Under the pieces are notes generated by a model. The model had not been told where the DNA came from and did no database searches. It was given only the letters and a program-made list of their open reading frames with translations. Source: Serripes groenlandicus (Eukaryota > Mollusca > Bivalvia > Cardiida > Cardiidae). Taken from it: a DNA stretch of 64,000 bases. The DNA is taken from the NCBI GenBank assembly GCA_031761405.1, contig JASEVX010000005.1, positions 6,159,724-6,223,723 of the forward strand. The letters are read 5' to 3'. Made by a program: the position numbers and the translations under genes. Of the stretch, positions 62,658 through 64,000 are shown piece after piece (positions within the stretch are counted from its first letter, which is position 1; every line of letters begins with the position of its first letter).

Positions 62658-64000
62658 ATGTCACATAAGGTGAACGGAGGCGTGGCTCGTGTGGTCATGC
62701 TGTGGACGCATGGGACACGCATCCGAACTGTGTGGTTTGCTCAAAGGGCACACAGCTTTCACCGTGCGAGTACTGCTCTTCTTGGACTGTTTCTATTTGG
62801 AAACGGGCTGGGAAGGGTAAGACTAGCAAAAGCAGGAAGGGTAAGAGTGCCCCTAAAAAAGGCGTCTCTGATCTCTTCGAGTGAAGCGGAGTTCGTGGGG
62901 TTCTCCCAGTCGGACTCCGCGACCGTGTTGAGTGGATCAAAGGTTAAGGCTGTTCCTTCTCCACTTAGCACAACCGCACCTCCTAGTCTAGCTAGAGCTG
63001 GAGCCTTCTTACTCTGAACGACATTATCTTGCTTCTGGTGTTGGGGCTCAACCTTCGAAAGAAGGGGATGCCGGAATCACCCGCCGGGAAACCGAGCGGG
63101 TTGGTTTGTCAGACCACTTGTGGTCAATTCCAACACCACACTCTGAGCTACATCAGTCTTCGGACTGCTGCAGAGTGCCGGATTACGATGTCTGTGGACA
63201 AAGTTCTCTGGAGACTTTTGATAGGTCAGCTTCACTAACTGCCTATCTCTAGTCAACCGGGTAATGCTAGAGCTGGACAGCAAAACCCATATGCCGTGGC
63301 GCGACAGGTCCCCGGGCAACCGGGGCGTCATCTAGCGATGACGCGACCTGTCACCGGTCAGTCATTTAGCCATGACACGACCGGGCCAGTCAGTCAATTT
63401 GCCATGACTCGACAAGGTAGTCATTCACTTAGCGGTGAAATGACAGGTCAGCAGTCGAATAGCTACGACGCGGCCAGGCAGACGGTCACTCATTTAAATA
63501 TGACGCGACCAGGCAGTCACTCATTTCACGATGACGCGGCTAGCCAATCAGTCACGCATGGAGCCATGTCGCGACAAGGCGGGGGTCAATCAGTTAGCTA
63601 TGATGCGACCAGCCTACCGGTCACGCAGGTGAACATGACGCGGCAAGGAGATAGTCAATCATTTGGTAATGACGCGGCTAGTCTACCTGTCGGTTATGAA
63701 AACATCGCACGACCAGGCAGTCCGTCATTTGGCAATGACGCGGCTAGCCAGCCAGTCGCTTATGTAAACATGGCGCGACCAGCCAATCGGTCACGCATGT
63801 GAACATGACACGATCAGGCAGTAGTCAGTCATTTGGTAATGATATGGCTAGCTTGCCTGTCGGTTATGTAAACATCGCACGACCATGCAGTCTATCATTT
63901 AGCAATGACACGACTAGCCAGCCAGTCGCTTATGTTAACATGGCGCGACCGGGCACGGGCTCTGTACTGGCTGACCGAATTGATACTATTATCATTCTAT
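62658..64000 (+). pseudogene. gag: DIRS gag-like ORF of copy 3, frameshifted and partial
   Basis: Starts ATGTCACATAAGGTGAAC. One G is missing relative to copies 1 and 2, so the frame shifts within five codons. The conserved Cys/His cluster (WDTHPNCVVCSKG, CEYCSSW) reads from about 62700 in the correct frame; another shift near 62865 moves EAEFVGFSQSDSA to a third frame, and a stop lies at 63015-63017. From 63296 an open stretch of MTRP, SHSF, DAASQPV units extends the low-complexity domain far beyond copies 1 and 2, until a further break near 63800. It ends with a match to the LADRIDT region. The 3' part is outside the window. Confidence 0.82.
63296..63960 (+). repeat. Expanded gag repeat domain in DIRS copy 3
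   Basis: About ten to fifteen degenerate units of 40-60 bp, each coding variations of MTRPGSHSF..DDAASQPV. The DNA signature is ATGACGCGACC..GGCAGTC..TCATTT. It corresponds to the short TGQPG/MTRPG tract in the other copies but has expanded with a longer unit. Confidence 0.8.

Larger units (their letters stand above)
62013..64000 (+). mobile_element. DIRS copy 3, truncated by the window edge
   Basis: The left repeat (62013-about 62192) starts TTTTTATGTCAAAAATACAT. The leader holds the conserved GGTGGTTACCCCACCC hairpin (about 62380). A broken gag runs to the end of the window. Its repeat and leader are clearly more diverged from copies 1 and 2 than those are from each other (for example CCCGTAATAGCGGGCAAGC in the repeat). 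Confidence 0.85.

Overview
The window reads as animal nuclear DNA, most likely from a mollusc and probably a bivalve. It is AT-rich, almost free of long open frames outside transposons, and packed with interspersed repeats. The mollusc call is an inference. It rests on tRNA-derived SINEs ending in a GTGATATAACTG...TTGTTGAAA...GTTAAACCC tail, and on long repeats running from TTTTAGCTCACC to GGTGAGCGAT..CAGGGCCATCATGGCCCTCTTG. From memory both are abundant in bivalve genomes; no search was run. No complete host gene is visible. The best host signal is one 103-bp coding-exon candidate on the minus strand (6087-6189), plus a weaker 75-bp spliced non-coding exon candidate (60989-61063), so the window may lie mostly in introns or intergenic DNA.

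Three DIRS-type (tyrosine-recombinase) retrotransposon copies are the only substantial protein-coding content. Copy 1 (12248-18780) has the full DIRS plan: inverted terminal repeats with different tips, gag, overlapping RT/RNase H and tyrosine recombinase frames, and an internal complementary region that matches the two joined tips. Its gag, RT and recombinase carry frameshifts. Copy 2 (37278-40643) lost everything between the gag end and a shortened right repeat, yet keeps one uninterrupted gag of about 841 codons. Copy 3 (62013 to the window end) has a frameshifted gag and runs off the edge.

The background is saturated by one family of short palindromic elements of about 200-225 bp, flanked by TTAA and ending in CCCTTTCC...GGAAAGGG. 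This looks like a piggyBac-type MITE. There are roughly 60 recognisable copies or fragments in both orientations, in a younger type (CTCATA after CCCTTTCC) and an older type (CACATA). Many are nested or abut through one shared TTAA. Other mobile DNA includes three long repeats with 5' and 3' hairpins and internal tandem units (9713-11575, 19855-20450, 22007-23506), a second family with the same 3' signature (40848-41590), a TA-flanked terminal-inverted-repeat element (23511-24619), and about a dozen SINE copies.

Four minisatellite blocks stand out: 57-bp units at 27480-27960; 57/61-bp units in a 175-bp higher-order repeat at 28082-28486; about 61-bp units in a 698-bp higher-order repeat at 32264-35415; and 27/30-bp units with a 675-bp higher-order repeat at 49144-51115. 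A perfect 32-bp palindrome holding two opposed octamer (ATGCAAAT) motifs, close to CRE-like, E-box and CCAAT-like motifs (43658-43740), is the best regulatory candidate. I found no rRNA gene, functional tRNA gene, CRISPR array or bacterial-type operon.
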